From NCBI GenBank assembly GCA_013399895.1, contig VXBA01001478.1, positions 100,950-164,949 of the forward strand: a stretch of 64,000 nt of DNA. The letters run 5' to 3'. The first letter of the stretch is position 1. Each line of letters opens with the position of its first letter. A model generated the notes under the pieces. The model saw nothing but the letters and a program-made list of their open reading frames with translations, ran no database searches and was not told the DNA's origin. This DNA comes from Serilophus lunatus. Lineage: Eukaryota; Chordata; Aves; Passeriformes; Eurylaimidae. Position numbers and translations under genes: made by a program. Shown piece after piece: positions 23,895 through 36,978 of this stretch.

Positions 23895-24045
23895 CCAGAA
23901 AAAGCAAATCTTGGATCACTAGGTTTGAGCATCTGGATGATACTCTCAGTCATATGGTTAATTTTAGGTAGACCTGTGAGGAAGGAGGACTTGATCAATG
24001 ATCCTTATGGGTCTCTTCTAACCTGAGACATTCTATGTTTCTAAT
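23895..24045 (+). mobile_element. degraded CR1 3'-end fragment
   Basis: GTTTGAGCATCTGGATGATA, CTCAGTCATATGG, TTGATCAATGATCCTTATGG and GTCTCTTCTAACCTGAGACA followed by TTCTATGTTTCTAATG form the plus-strand 3' end of a CR1, with a decayed 8-bp tail. It shares the GGATGATACTCTCAG block with the copy at 20622-20902 but is older or of another subfamily. Confidence 0.72.
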
Positions 24046-24231
24046 GTGAATAACTGACACAAAGCAAGACTCTCCTGACTCTTTCTTCTGCTCAGTGCTT
24101 CTGCTAGGGGCAAACATATTGCTGTCCAGAAAGATTTCCTAGTGAATAAATATCTGTAAGATTAGAAAGAGTTAAGCACCAATTTTAGGTATCTACCTTT
24201 GAACTTAGTTTTTAAAAGTGATACTATGCAG

Positions 24232-24251
24232 AAAAAAAAAAAAAAAAAAAA
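24232..24251 (+). repeat. poly-A run of 20
   Basis: An uninterrupted run of 20 A. It does not terminate a recognisable retroposon. Confidence 0.95.
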
Positions 24252-24439
24252 GGATCTTTTCACATTATGAGTCTGTCTTTTAGATGGAGTATTAAGCTAA
24301 CTAAACCTGATTCCAAAAGGCAGAATGCTGGATGTTATGATCCAGTTATTGAAATCATTAGAAATTATTCTGCCCAAATTAAGGTGCAAATAACATATGC
24401 CAAAGTTCAATAGTATGGATTTTATTTAGCAGTAAATCT

Positions 24440-24525
24440 GAGGCAGAGAGACAGCAACAGAAAGAAATAGGAAAGGGAGAGGAGGAGGGAGAGAGGGAGG
24501 AAGAAAGAGAGTGACAGAGTGAGAT
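24440..24525 (+). repeat. GA-rich (polypurine) tract
   Basis: Nearly pure purine sequence made of GAGA, GGAG and GAAA motifs. It can form triplex DNA and is followed at 24530-25000 by a GC-richer segment that I could not classify. The minus-strand frame across it (S-rich) is low complexity, not a gene. Confidence 0.85.
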
Positions 24526-24767
24526 TAATAGAAAAAGTATCACCACTCTGTGGAACCCAGCGGCATCCCATGGGTCTTCTGCTGGTCTTAGTGGTGAGGC
24601 TCCATAAGACATAGAGTCCAGTGGATTAATATACGTTCAAGAGATGCCAGGCACTTCCCCTAGCAGAGGGAAGCTTTGCTGTCTCTTGCAACAGGCTCTA
24701 GATTTGTTGCCTCGCTTGGATCACGCGCAGTCCTCTGGTAGTGGAAGGCTTCAGGAATGAATTGGCA

Positions 24768-24810
24768 GGGGAGAGGGGGAAGGGGGGACATTCCAGGGCA
24801 CCTTGGGGGG
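24768..24810 (+). other. G-rich tract with possible G-quadruplex
   Basis: Five G runs of 3-6 bases fall within 43 bp (24768-24771, 24775-24779, 24782-24787, 24796-24798, 24805-24810), with short loops except one of eight bases. This is close to the canonical quadruplex pattern. Confidence 0.55.
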
Positions 24811-26210
24811 TCTTTAGTGGTTTATGACCCCTTTCTCAGCTGCATCTCATGTGAATGTTCCACGTGTACACGGTTTTCCCAGAGCAGAGGGGTTTACTCT
24901 GTTTGGTGTATAGAGATTTCACCATCACACACCCAAAATCCTTCTCCTCCACCACCCAAGAGTCTCAGGTTCTACTTCACAGTCCAAATTCCAGTTAGGA
25001 AAAATACTGGAGAAGAGGGGTGCTTCACAGACTGGCACTTACTTCCTTGCAGTTTGATATAGTTTTGATAATGTTTAAGCCAACAACAACATTTCAGTCC
25101 ATCACACTGGAATTTAAGCAAATTTAAATGTTCACTGAAATGTTTTAAAAGAAACAATTTGACTTTATTGCAAAATGAAAATATCTTTTTTGGGAACCTC
25201 ATTCTGGTACCTTAAGAATGGTCATTATGTTGAGCATTCAGTGGTGAATGTGTCTCACTGGTAGTGAGTGAGAAAGAAAGACAATATACTGTCAAGCCAA
25301 ATATCTTCCCAAAGCAAGATGGGCTGCCAATTCCTCCTAAAGGGAATTAAATTATATTCTTCACTGCCTAAAAGTCGCTATACAGATATTAGAGCAGGTT
25401 TTATGAGATGCTGTGCTTGCAAATTTATGCAAGTACATCTAAAAGAGCACCTTGCTATGCTTGCAGCTGCCTCATTCTCATCAAGTTCACATAGTGAGCA
25501 CTGACCAGTGACCGAGGCAGAAAAGTTCACAACAATAAACTGTTAAGTAGCCTTATACAACATGCATTAAAATCAACAAAGAACTTTCCAGTCACTTCAA
25601 TAAACATTGATCTGGATCTTATAGGAATAAGGATAAAGAATAAGGAAATAGGATGTTGTAGGATATTAAGAGTGACTAGGGGTTTGAGGTATGAGCTTTC
25701 TCCCCCTCATTAGAAAATTGCAACATCTGTTTATATGGTCATTATAGTGAAAAGAAAAAAGACAATAAAAATTCAAACATGCAAAAGGCTAACTTAATTC
25801 CTGATTGAGCGTTAAGATGATGCATAATAGAAATGATACATTACATTAGAACTTATACTCTTACTTAAACACTCAGCTTTTTCCACTTTTTTTGTAAGGG
25901 AGCAAGAATAGCTCCATGACTGCAAGTGTATGGAACTTTTAGCTGAAGAGGCTAAGTTCATTTTGTTATTCACTTTGTTTCTTCAAAGCAGGGTAAGCTG
26001 TACCTATATTATTATTCCTTTGGCATAAAGTTATTTTGTCAAGTACTGATTGTTGCAAGACCTTGGCCCAAAGCATCTGCAGATGCTTTTTCAACCGACC
26101 GAACCACAATAACCTGAACACTCACTGGTTATGTCTAAATATCTTCTCTGATTTTCCTTTAATTGTTTTTTTATCCTACTAAAAACAATTTTGTCTCCTT
26201 ATGAAACAGG
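24811..26210. other. unclassified, AT-rich after about 25050
   Basis: The first 200 bp continue a moderately GC-rich segment of unknown origin (possibly an old LTR or retroposon). The rest is AT-rich with no recognisable gene or element. Confidence 0.5.
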
Positions 26211-26287
26211 AAAAAAAAAAAAAANNNNNNNNNNNNNNNNNNNNNNNNNNNNNNNNNNNNNNNNNNNNNNNNNNNNNNAAAAAAAAA
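26211..26287. other. assembly gap (54 N) inside a poly-A tract
   Basis: N occupies 26225-26278. It is flanked by 14 A on the left and 9 A on the right, so the gap sits inside a homopolymer. True length and content are unknown; it could be a long A tract or a lost A-tailed insertion. Confidence 0.98.
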
Positions 26288-29200
26288 CCTTCATCAGAGA
26301 AAAGAATGGAAAATACCTTTATTTTGGGAAAACACAAAAAAGTCTCTCCACATGGAACAGAGTGCCTTTGACTTTAGCCCATTTTTCTGCATTCCAGTGT
26401 GAATATCCAAAAAACAATTTCCATTTTCAGCATCACTGCCACATCCCCAAGTACTACCAATAGTTATGCATCCTCAGTGTTGAAATACTGGCAGTATATT
26501 AAAAAAATAATACTTATTTCTAGTGGCTTCATCTCCAGGCAGCAGCAATATTGGGCACAATTCACCCTCTCTTCAATTTTGTCCACGGCTGCAACAGGGT
26601 AGGTCAAATAAAAAGATCATTTTACTAATGTACTAAGAGTACCTTACTTTTACTAAAAGTACTAATAGTATTTTCATTTGATATATTGTCCACGAAACTT
26701 CACACTTCTTTCTGGAAGATTTTGAAAACCATGACAGCCTATAGTCACCGGGACACAGGACAAGAGACTCTTAAAAGACCAGAGAGAGGTACAAAGAAAG
26801 AACATGAAGCAGAATAAGCAGTTCTCCGTTCCCTATTCTTTACTTCGAGGATAGTCTTTTCCATTTAAATGGTATCTGTTTACTTCAGAAGCTGATTGCA
26901 ACAAGATCCATAACAGCAGCCTGGTAGTATATTCAGCCCTATTTTGTCAAGCTTGCATGTTCTGGAATTAAAGATGTACTATTTAAGTAAGGTTAAAAAC
27001 CACAACTGTTAAGATACTAACCATATTAAAGGTGATCAGGTGATCAGACTTTGATCAGGACCAAATGCTTAGCAAATCGATGTGCAGCTTATGGTTTTCA
27101 GGCAACTGAAATATAAGCCTGAGGTGTCTAAAAAAACTCTTTGTTGTTTAATTTCAGTCAAATTTTGTAAGAGATGAGTTTTACATGTTAAGAGTTATAT
27201 CTAAATTACTAGAAACTATTAAATAGAAATATCACAAACTCTGATCAAAACAAAGAGTTTTGAATGTAAAGCAAAACAAGATACAGAAAGGAACGGTGAA
27301 ACAAAAATAAAGTTTTTAAAGATGATCTCTTGAGAACAATGCTTCTATAAAATACCTTTCAAATTTTGCAAGTTATAGATACCTTGTAGATTAAATTGTT
27401 TAATATTTTTCCTTAAAGTTCATTTTTCCCTTGTGTATTCTTAGCTGCAGAATAGATGAATTGGTGATCCTACTGCTAAGTGCAATTAAAGCTGTCCAGA
27501 CAATGACAGTCATATTTCTTATATCTTGGTTGTGTAACTCTTCAGTACTTAATTTCTTGTAAAACAGAACTTTTTGGACATAGAACACAAACATAGTGAG
27601 TTCTTCCCTTGTAAGCAACACACATTCTAATGCAGACTTACATGTGTTACATGGGAAGAAATTCATATGTGTAGAAACTGCATATCACTTGCAAAGAGAT
27701 TGATGATGAAAGACTTTCTGATATCAAATACATTTTAAGCAGTATAGAAAAGACCTTTTTGTGATCTAAGTAGCCCATGGGCCATTTGGGGTAAGAGGCA
27801 AAAATGAGAATAGTCAAATATTTCTTGAGTATCATTCTGTTTATTAACAAAACGTTTTCAATATTTGCTCTCAATAGGTTCTCAAATGCTTTTGTTTCCA
27901 CTTCTCTGCCTTTTCTCTTGGAGACAGACACATTCACTCTTACCAAGCAAGATCATCACAGTATGTCCATCTAAGAAACGCTCTGAAGTTGCCTTTTTGC
28001 TGAGACGTCCTGCTTTTTCAATGGAAACCTCTATTGTTTCTGCTCTCCAATTCCATAGGTACTTTAGGTGCACACATGCACATCAGACTGACAAGATTTC
28101 ACACAATTCATAAGCACACAAGTCTCTCTCTACACTAGAAAAGATAGTTCATTTTAATCACACAGTGCACTTGAAAATATTGAAAAGATGACGGCTGGAT
28201 TTTATTGCCCTTAGGCAAGTTTTCTGGCATTTAATTACATAGTCTCATTGGGTGAATCTTAAAAAGACTCAACATACAGTTGACAGCCCTGGAGCAGAGA
28301 TAGACATATTTTTAAATCTTTCCAATATTAAGTATTTCGAAGGAATTATTCCTCATGTAATGCAGACAGACAGAAAGTACTGTCTAAAAGTGCAGAGGCC
28401 TCCCAGCACCTTAGAACTTTGCAGCTCTCATGCTATCATACTCTCAGCATATCTTCCTTCTGTTCTAAAGCCCTGTACCTGATTAAGGCAGACAGTGTTC
28501 TGAGGCACAGTGGGTACAGCTGTTTTTTTTTTCAAATAAAGTTTTCTCCTTGCAAAAGTACAGCTAAAGTAAACATTATATTTCCAACAACCATTTACAT
28601 ACAAAACATAAGCTGTATTGATTCTATCTTGAGTACTTCATGTGAAACATTGCTGCAGGTCTACAGGCACTGGGAGAGAATGCAATTAATTGCTTCACCT
28701 CACTTATGCAAAATTGTGTAATACAAAGTAAGGGTTTAGGTGACAAAAAAAATGCCTTTTTAGTTTCTATATGTGATTTCTAGGCAGTTGCACAGCATAA
28801 CTGACATGACCCAACCAGAAACACAATGTGGAGGACAACTACACAGCATGTGATTTTTGTGCTGTTAGTCACAGCTGTCTATTTGCACTTTTCATTTGCA
28901 CTGATGCTTACTGCTAGAGCAGACACTTATGCTTGAAGCAGCATTTTTATGGGCTTCATCTAGGTTACCCTCTGAACCAGATATGTAGTCTTTATGCAAA
29001 ATACTATTCTTAGCCTATAGTAGGAATGGTCATATAAAGATGCACACTCCTAAAGATTACTGTTTGTCAATGGTAAGTGAAAGAAACAATAAATAAACTG
29101 GTTTGGCCATAATAATTCATTTCTCACTTGACAGGACACTGTGATTATAGGGCCAAATGCAGAAGATGTTGATCTCTTATTTTTTTGTTTTGTTTTCCTT

Positions 29201-32170
29201 CAGGCCACATGAGCTTTATATACTAGGTTTATTAACCACCACGGTGTTTCTTCTGCAAAGCATTTTTTTGATGATCAGATGACTAGTGAATGACAGCAGA
29301 TACATTTTAGATAAATAACAGTTAATTATCTTCTAGCATAAGCAAAGACTTCACGATTTACCCAGCAACATAAAGGATTAATCAAAACACATAGGTGAAT
29401 TTCCTTTCACTTCATCTGTGCAGAATGCTAAGATTATTAGGTTTAAATTAATACCTCCTAAACACCTCCTGCAGAGGTATTCCATGTACAGAGCTCAGTA
29501 GCAAAGCATTGTCATTGTTCTTCACCTCACTAACAATCACAAGTGCGTGGCACACAGGGTATTTAAGACATGTGGTCCACTTGTAATGGAATAACTGCTT
29601 TGGAGTTCTGCAGTAAAATTGGATCAGTAACTGATCTGGGACAAAATAACTCGTCATTTTCCTGTTCCAATAGAAAGACAACCAGTTATACGATTTTAAA
29701 GCAGTGCAGGTGTAGGAATCAGAAGACCTTTAAGTGTCCTCCTGAAAAACCTGTTTCCAAGATCTGCAGCTTTATCATTCCTTCTGTAATGCAGTCTTGA
29801 GAAATTAAAGAAAATAATTCTGCCAACTGCCAAGAAGCAGATCTGCAAATAGGAACAATTTCAGGAAATGAATAGGCAAAAATCTTTCTCTCTTACTTTC
29901 TTTTCCGATAAAAAAATTTTATCAGAGTAGAAGTCTATCATCTGCATTAGCTGTGTTGCTCCGTAGACGATCATACTCTGTCAATAGATGTGGGGTGATT
30001 TTGTGTTGTTGGCTTTTTTGTTTTATGGTTTTCTTAAAGGAGATAAATTGCATGCTACAAACATAACAAATGCGATCTATCATATTTAACTCTGTCTAGA
30101 TATCTGTAAGTACTTCCCCTGCCTTTCATAATATTTGAACCCTACTGTCTGTATTCAACTATATATAAAAGAGAATGATCAAAGATAATTATGTTCCTTC
30201 AAGTATTGTGAAAATCAGCAGTTAGAGGGTAGGGCATAAATTGTTGTCCTGCTGAGAGAAAGACAAACAGTTTTCAGCCCTTATACACTTCATTTGGCAG
30301 CTTTCTAGCAAGTCAGCAAGTGCACTCTTGCTGACTGATCAGCACACAGATAGTTTTAAACTAGGTATAGCATTGCTGTCTCTTGCTGATAAGGGATGTC
30401 ATAGATACATGAAAGAGAACTCAGCCAGAAAAGGTTAGAGACAAAAGACACAAATTATAAGAAAAAATGGCTCATTACTACTGCTTTTCATGGAGTAGCC
30501 AATAATCTTGGACCATATGAATTACATCATGCAAGTATGTCTCATACAGGAATGTATTTTCTAAAAGATTAATTATTTGGCATGGTGCAAGTTATGTGGC
30601 AGAAAAGAAATGTTAACATTAGGAAGACTGAAACTTTTCAGCCATAGCAAAGTTACATTGTTGAATATTATTAAGCCAGACGCTTTGTCCTGTTTCTCCT
30701 GCTTTTTTGCCTTTTTTCCTGACTTGGAAAGTTCTGCTCTTTGCTCAGCTGCTGCTGCATTTTTATTCTCTCAGACATTTTGTAGGTCACAAGGGTATCC
30801 TTCTGACTGAGATGTGGTCAGAGAGAATAAGAAAAATCGATTTGGAAAACCACTGTTAGCACTCTTTCATGAACATTTTGTTATATCCATTGTGAGCTTT
30901 TAAAGAACTGAACCTGTGAATTTGCTATTGCCATGCCTTTGTATGATTTTTGTAGGCTTATAAGCTGAGAAAGAGCAGCACAGCATAGAAAACACCCCAG
31001 TCTTCATGTGCACTGGGACAGATTCCCTTTTGTATCAGACTGTAATTTAATATTCTGTGCACAGGCATGCAGAATTTCTTGCTGGGCATAGAATTATGCA
31101 GAGAATTGTAGATCTGCAAACAGGAAGCTAAGCTTAGAAAAGATAATGTATTAAAAGTGCCAGTGAAAAGCTGTTCTGCTTTCTATGTTCTTTAACTGCC
31201 CCTAAAAGTCCTCTATCCTTTACTAGATCTACAGGAAGATATTTGGTACAGATATGTTGAAAGCTAAAGTTTTTTCAAAGACTTGAAAACTACTGGTCCT
31301 ATCTATCTGTCAAGCTTTTATATGGTTCCCCTCACCATAACATCTTGGAATTTCCACTGATCAGGTCTCTGAAAAATCAATGCAGAAGATGAATTAAGTG
31401 TATCTGAGTGTTTGTGTGAGACTAAAAAGCCTTTTGATTCACAATACCAGCACTCTTTTTTGGTTTTATTCCACAGCACCAGAGTGGGGAGGGGAAAAGT
31501 GAGGACTTGTGATTAGATAAACTGCTTTTATTATTTTCTTTCTGTCTTAGCCAGGTGGAAACACATGGACAATTGTTTTACAGAGATCTCTATACTTTCT
31601 CCTTCATTAGCACCACGGGGAAGTTTCTATAGTGGCTAATGCACTTACTGACATGGTTTCAACAATTTAATCACCCAGAAGCCTCTTGGTAAGGTCAATG
31701 TTCTCTGCATTTGTTCCGACTCATTTACTGAGTAGAAAGGTGAACTTTTTCTTTCCAGGTATGTCATTATGGAAATCATGTTAATGAATCAAGACACTGG
31801 AGGGCATATGTATGTATCTCTGTTAGTGCAAGATTAATGGAGACTTTATCAAGCAGGATTCAGTCTTAGATTCTTCTTGTAAATCCAGGTCCAAAGTTTA
31901 ATTGTACATTAATTCTCTGGACTTTATAGTGGCATAGCAGTTTCTATCTCAGAGAAACTCAAAACATTTTATAACATCAACACAGCGCATGCAAGAAACA
32001 ATTCTTCTATTACTGAAACACAACAACCTGAGGGCACAAAGAAGTTGTACCACACAGCACACATAGTAAACTGGAATGGATGTCAGGACACACATACTAA
32101 AAACCCTACTCCTGAAAGAAAAAGGTTTCGCTCAATCAATGGCAAGTAATTTCTTTTATGGTTATAGATC
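26288..32170. other. AT-rich stretch without a recognisable gene
   Basis: I found no identifiable transposon, RNA gene or supported exon. Open frames reach at most 100 codons. Local features are a 17-bp all-AT-core palindrome at 29907-29923 and short homopolymers. Confidence 0.6.
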
Positions 32171-32192
32171 ATATATATATATACACACACAC
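32171..32192 (+). repeat. (AT)6(AC)5 microsatellite
   Basis: Alternating purine-pyrimidine tract: six AT units, then five AC units. Confidence 0.9.
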
Positions 32193-35100
32193 TATATATT
32201 TGTTTTGATGTACACTGGTTTAGAATCTCAATTGTTTATGATTGTAGAGTAAACTGGATTACAAAGTTTATATGTTGTCAAAATGCAAATATTCACATAA
32301 TATTTTCTAAAATTTTGCTGCAGAAATGATTCTCTGATTCAAAAAAAGTAATTAAATGTGTTTTGAGATTTAATATGCTCTCTTGCTCATGAAAGCTTCC
32401 AGACATCAAATAGAACAGTAAGAAAAGGGACTGAAAAGAGTAATAAATAGTAATCTAGAATTAGTTGGAAGAGACACTACTAATTCTGCTCATGCTTGTT
32501 GATCGTTCATGATTCAAAGGCCTAAAAAAGAGAAAAGGAAGTGCACTGAATACAGAAATTTAGAAAACATGGCTGAAAAAGATGGATAATTTCTTTACTT
32601 CCAAGGTAGCTTCAGGTCATTATTTGATTTTGGTTTCTATATCCAGCTCTATTCCAGAGAACAATTGGAATACATTCGCAATTAACGAGAAGTTATATTC
32701 CAAAAAGATGTGGTTTCTCTAGTACAACCTAATCTTACATTTTTTAACAGAATTCAACATGATGCTATTTGGAACAAACCTGATTCTTCCCATTGTTTTA
32801 CCACTATATTGCTGGAAACTGGTAAAGTGAGACTGACACATGCTGAGAGCTCATGCATTTAGAAAAAAAAAACAAAACGTGTATTTTTGACCTTTTCATT
32901 TTAAATCTTGCTTCAACGACAGACATATAATCAGTTTAAAAAGTTTTCTAGGTCCAGAAATTCCCCTACTTTCAGTATTTTTTCCTTTTTCTATTATAGG
33001 CTAACAGTAAAATGGCTCAATTCCTTTAATACTGACAGAAACTTGAATATATGATAACTATGACTCTGAAAAATAGAAAAGAAAAAGACAAGGCATGTAC
33101 CTTGTTCTGCCATATAAGCCTATGTCTATCCCCTGGGATCAGTGACACACATGTTCCAGCCAGGGCTATCCTAAAAACAGAAATGCTAGGAGGACTATTT
33201 ACCATTTTAGGATGTACAGCATTTTCCATGGAACTGTCTTCTCTCATTCCTGTTACAGGAGTTCCACCTGCTTTTCTCCATAGCAGCAATAATGTTCCAA
33301 CTGCTGAAAAATATACATTTTAGCAGATCGCCAGGACTCAGGATAAACCAGTGCCTCTGCATCTTAGCAATCAAGTATCCTTTGTTTTTGTGCTATGTGA
33401 ATCATGCACATACAGAAGCAGAATAATCTATTTTTGCCAGGAAGACACAGGTAATCCAGTTAGTTGCACATACAGCTGTATAATGAAAAGAAAGAATCCT
33501 AGGGTGAATGTCAATTAAAGGTTAAATCTGACAAGTTTGACGTGCTTTGCACACAAGTGAATTTGCTCCAAGTACAGCAAGCTCATGTTCATTGCTTTGT
33601 CTTCATGTATGTAATGGAATGAAAACACAGTTGGAACGGGCTTCTCTCCCCTCTATATGACACAGGTTCCAAGATCTGATACACAGCAACCAGATCCCTT
33701 TATAGACAATGGAGTCAAATAAGCATTCTCAAACAGGTTATTTTTCTCTCCAGTCTGATTCTTTTCAGGTATCAGGCAGCCCATCAGAGTCCCTTAGAGA
33801 TGGAGGTACTGGAGCCAGAGTTGGAACAACCTCTCTGGGTTTGAACCTAGACAGAGTCATCTCATCATGGTTTGGTCCATGATTGTGTAAAGTAATATAG
33901 ACCAAAGCCTCATTGCCACTCAAACTCCTTTTACTCTAACATCTCAGGTACCCATGTGCTGGGAACTATGTTAATAGGTGTTGCCTCCATTGATAGAATT
34001 AACTCATTTCCCTTTGAGCAGAGGAGCATTGCTGGCAGCGCAGTTTCCCCACTCACAGCTGTAAGTTCCTGAGAACCTGGATATAAAGGATTTGCTATTC
34101 TTGTTAAGAAAAGCTGTGCAAAAAACTTATAAAATTTTCCTCCAACACCTTGCTCAGTCTCCTGCCTTTCAGAGTTAGCAATATGTATGACTAGGGAAAA
34201 GTCCAAGAATAGAGCCAGCACACATTATAATTATCAAAAATGCCATTTCCAACCTTCAAACATTTGTGGTTCATCCTGTGCTAGAGTGTTCTCCATCCAT
34301 TTAGTACTCCCCACCACGGAACTTGATATGATTTTCTCAATCTCCTTTACTCCCAAATAAATATTTAGTAGCTACAATATGGAACAGAAAATATTTCTGT
34401 AGCTTAATGAGCTTATATTTATAAAAAGGGAAATTGCTCCAGACAATTAAGATGGTCTCTTGCTCCCAGCTGTGCATTCCATCTTTCAGTTATCCAGATC
34501 TTGAAGTCTCTGGAGTTATGATAGGGGGCAATGTTGAATGATGCAAGAATAGAGACAGGTTATCTTTCTTTTGCAATTGTCAGCACCTAGATAAAAAAAA
34601 AAAAAAGTAAATTTTATATTTTTATGTTCAAATTCAAAGAAGGAGAACAAACGAGTGACTACTGGATCACTGAAACCTGTTTCTTGGTAATTTGTGGGAG
34701 TGGGAAGTTAATGGTGGAAAAATATCTGTCTGCACTGCTTCAGAAATCATCTCTTCTGTTTAAAAATAAAGTAAGTCAGAAATTATTTCTGTTCTGTTCT
34801 ATGCTTCGCATTTGTGAAAATCATGCTTATTCATTTCTATTGGTCGTCTGTACTCATTTTCTTCACTGCAAGATAAAATAACTCTCAGCTGTGCATTGCT
34901 GTGATAATTGAGGTAGATTGTGAGTGATTTGATAGACATGACAGAGGTAACCTTCAAATCACTCTCCTTTATGTTAGATACAACAAACCTCCGCACATGC
35001 TGCACTTGCTAGGGATTAAAAATGGGTACCTCTCACCTTGCCAACAGGGAGCTCACAGACCAACGTATTACTACTGCCCACCTCCCTGTCTAGTTTTACA

Positions 35101-36864
35101 GATTATCAAAAAGTGCAGAGGTACAGTGACTTATTGAAAGAAACATAGCCCCCCAATGATAAGAAGAGACAAGGGCTTTCATGGATGGTGCCTGCAAATA
35201 GAGACTGAAAAAAGGTGTCTGGGTCAGCAAAAGACCACTGTATCCATGTTATGAATAAGGCAGTAATCTACAGATTGGTACATTTTTGGATTCAGGCGTT
35301 TAATAAGTTGAAAAGCACTGCCGAACAGAAGAGGCTCTGACTGTCATCCAGGGAACTTGGGTCTGCTCTTGTACAGAATGGGCTGTGATACTGCAAAAGA
35401 CTCAAAATAAAAGTGCTTGGGTTTGCATAAGGTACTCAGATTCAGCTATAATCTACAAGAAAGAACTCTGGGCATCTTCATTAAAAAAAAAAAATAAATC
35501 TAATTTCTGTGTTAGAATTAGAGTTCTACATATGAGACAGAAAATGGGGCAAGGAGGAGGAAGGCAGAGAAAAGAGGAAGCAGGATTGATGCTTCATCAT
35601 CCATGATAACTTCAATTCACTTTTATTCAGAGAATAAGGAATATATCATACAATGGACTGAGAAATTATATAGGAGGCCTTTCCAGAGCATTGCAGCAGA
35701 GTAAATCCACAAACTGTGAATGCTTGTTCTTTATCTATTATCTTTACATTAAATCAGTATAATTCTTGCTAAGTAATATACAGGCTTTACTGCAATAGCA
35801 TTTGTTCCATAGGAACTGTTTTACAGATTTACAACATGTGATTGAGTACAACAGCATGAAAGGAGTCAGATTGAGCCTGTATTACAGAAAGTGAATGCAC
35901 AGGAGTTCTTTTTCCCTTATAAAGGAAACATTCGTAATGTCAGCAATTTATCAGTTTGCAACTCTCACCTGCTTACTTTTCTCATTGGTTTTAATTCAAA
36001 ACAGTTGCATGAAAATTTATGTATGGTGTTATATAATGAAGAGAATTATTTGCTTCAAATAATGATCATTAAGAATTTTAAGAAGTCCTACTGATTTGTC
36101 TATGTGTATTTGAGTACATTGAAATTTAACTCAAACAGTAAGTGAATCTCACACTCATAGAAAAGTTTTAAAATAATCATAGGAGTTATCAGGTAAATAG
36201 TTTATAATAGATATCAGATATTCCAAATGGTATAAGACTTGACACATCTTCAGATAGTATTTGTCTTCCCCTTGACAACGATAAGAAAAATCTTTGAAAG
36301 AGAATTTTGAAGAAAAATACGATCAGGAATGTTCCAGTAGTCTTTGGAAATCTCTGTATACCTCAGAATATATGCTAACAACCACTTGGACTCTCAGATC
36401 TCCAGAGAAGTAAAATTCTTTTTCATACATTTGTCAAGACTTTTTTTTTCAGTCTTTACAAGTAGTTAGTGTTGATTTGTGAAGGGACACAAAAGCTTAA
36501 ACTCACAAATTATTCTTTCATACATAAAAACAGAAAGCTACAGATATTCTTCTACCCCTTCTCAGTACCAAAAATAGACCTCAAGGCAAAAAAAAAAAAT
36601 AGAAGTGAAGTTCCCAGTCAGTCTCTTCTTAATAAACCTGTTCTAAAAGGATTTCCCCTTGCCAACAATATTTCTCTGTTTCTATCTTTAATTCTTTCTT
36701 TTTAGAACCACTTACTGCTTTCCTTTATCATACTCTTTCCTCTGAACAGGTTCTACCCCAATATATCTCATTAATTTTGAATAGTCTGTGTTAACTTGCA
36801 CCTCTTCTCTTCTGCTCAACTGCATCCCAGTCCCTCATTACTTCATCTTGTTGTCTTGATGCAG
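32193..36864. other. AT-rich stretch without a recognisable gene
   Basis: Homopolymers occur near 34593-34606 (14 A) and 36588-36599. Open frames are short (up to 96 codons). A 27-bp segment at 34746-34772, bounded by CAG and GTAAGT, could be a microexon by signal alone, but its content is uninformative. Confidence 0.6.
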
Positions 36865-36978
36865 GATGGCATTGAAGCTCTTTGGTCTTCATCATCATCG
36901 TCTGACTCTGGTCTCTCAGCAGGAACTCATTATTGCTGCAGTACACAAACACTCATTCCTAAAGCATCTCACACTTAA
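36865..36978 (+). CDS. candidate 3'-terminal exon (37 codons plus stop), unrecognised
   Basis: A long pyrimidine-rich stretch (roughly 36796-36860) ends TTGTCTTGATGCAG at 36864. The next frame reads 37 codons to TAA at 36976-36978. It begins DGIEALW, continues with six serines using four different codons, then DSGLSAGTHYCC, and ends PKASHT. A serine run built from several synonymous codons is less like a simple nucleotide repeat and more like coding DNA, but TCATCATCATC also looks like a trinucleotide repeat. No protein is recognised and no upstream exon is visible. Chance is a serious alternative. Confidence 0.17.
   Translation, partial: DGIEALWSSSSSSDSGLSAGTHYCCSTQTLIPKASHT

Noticed and set aside
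34746..34772. 27-bp microexon bounded by CAG and GTAAGT
   Set aside because: Too short and low in information to support; such pairs are expected by chance in 64 kb.
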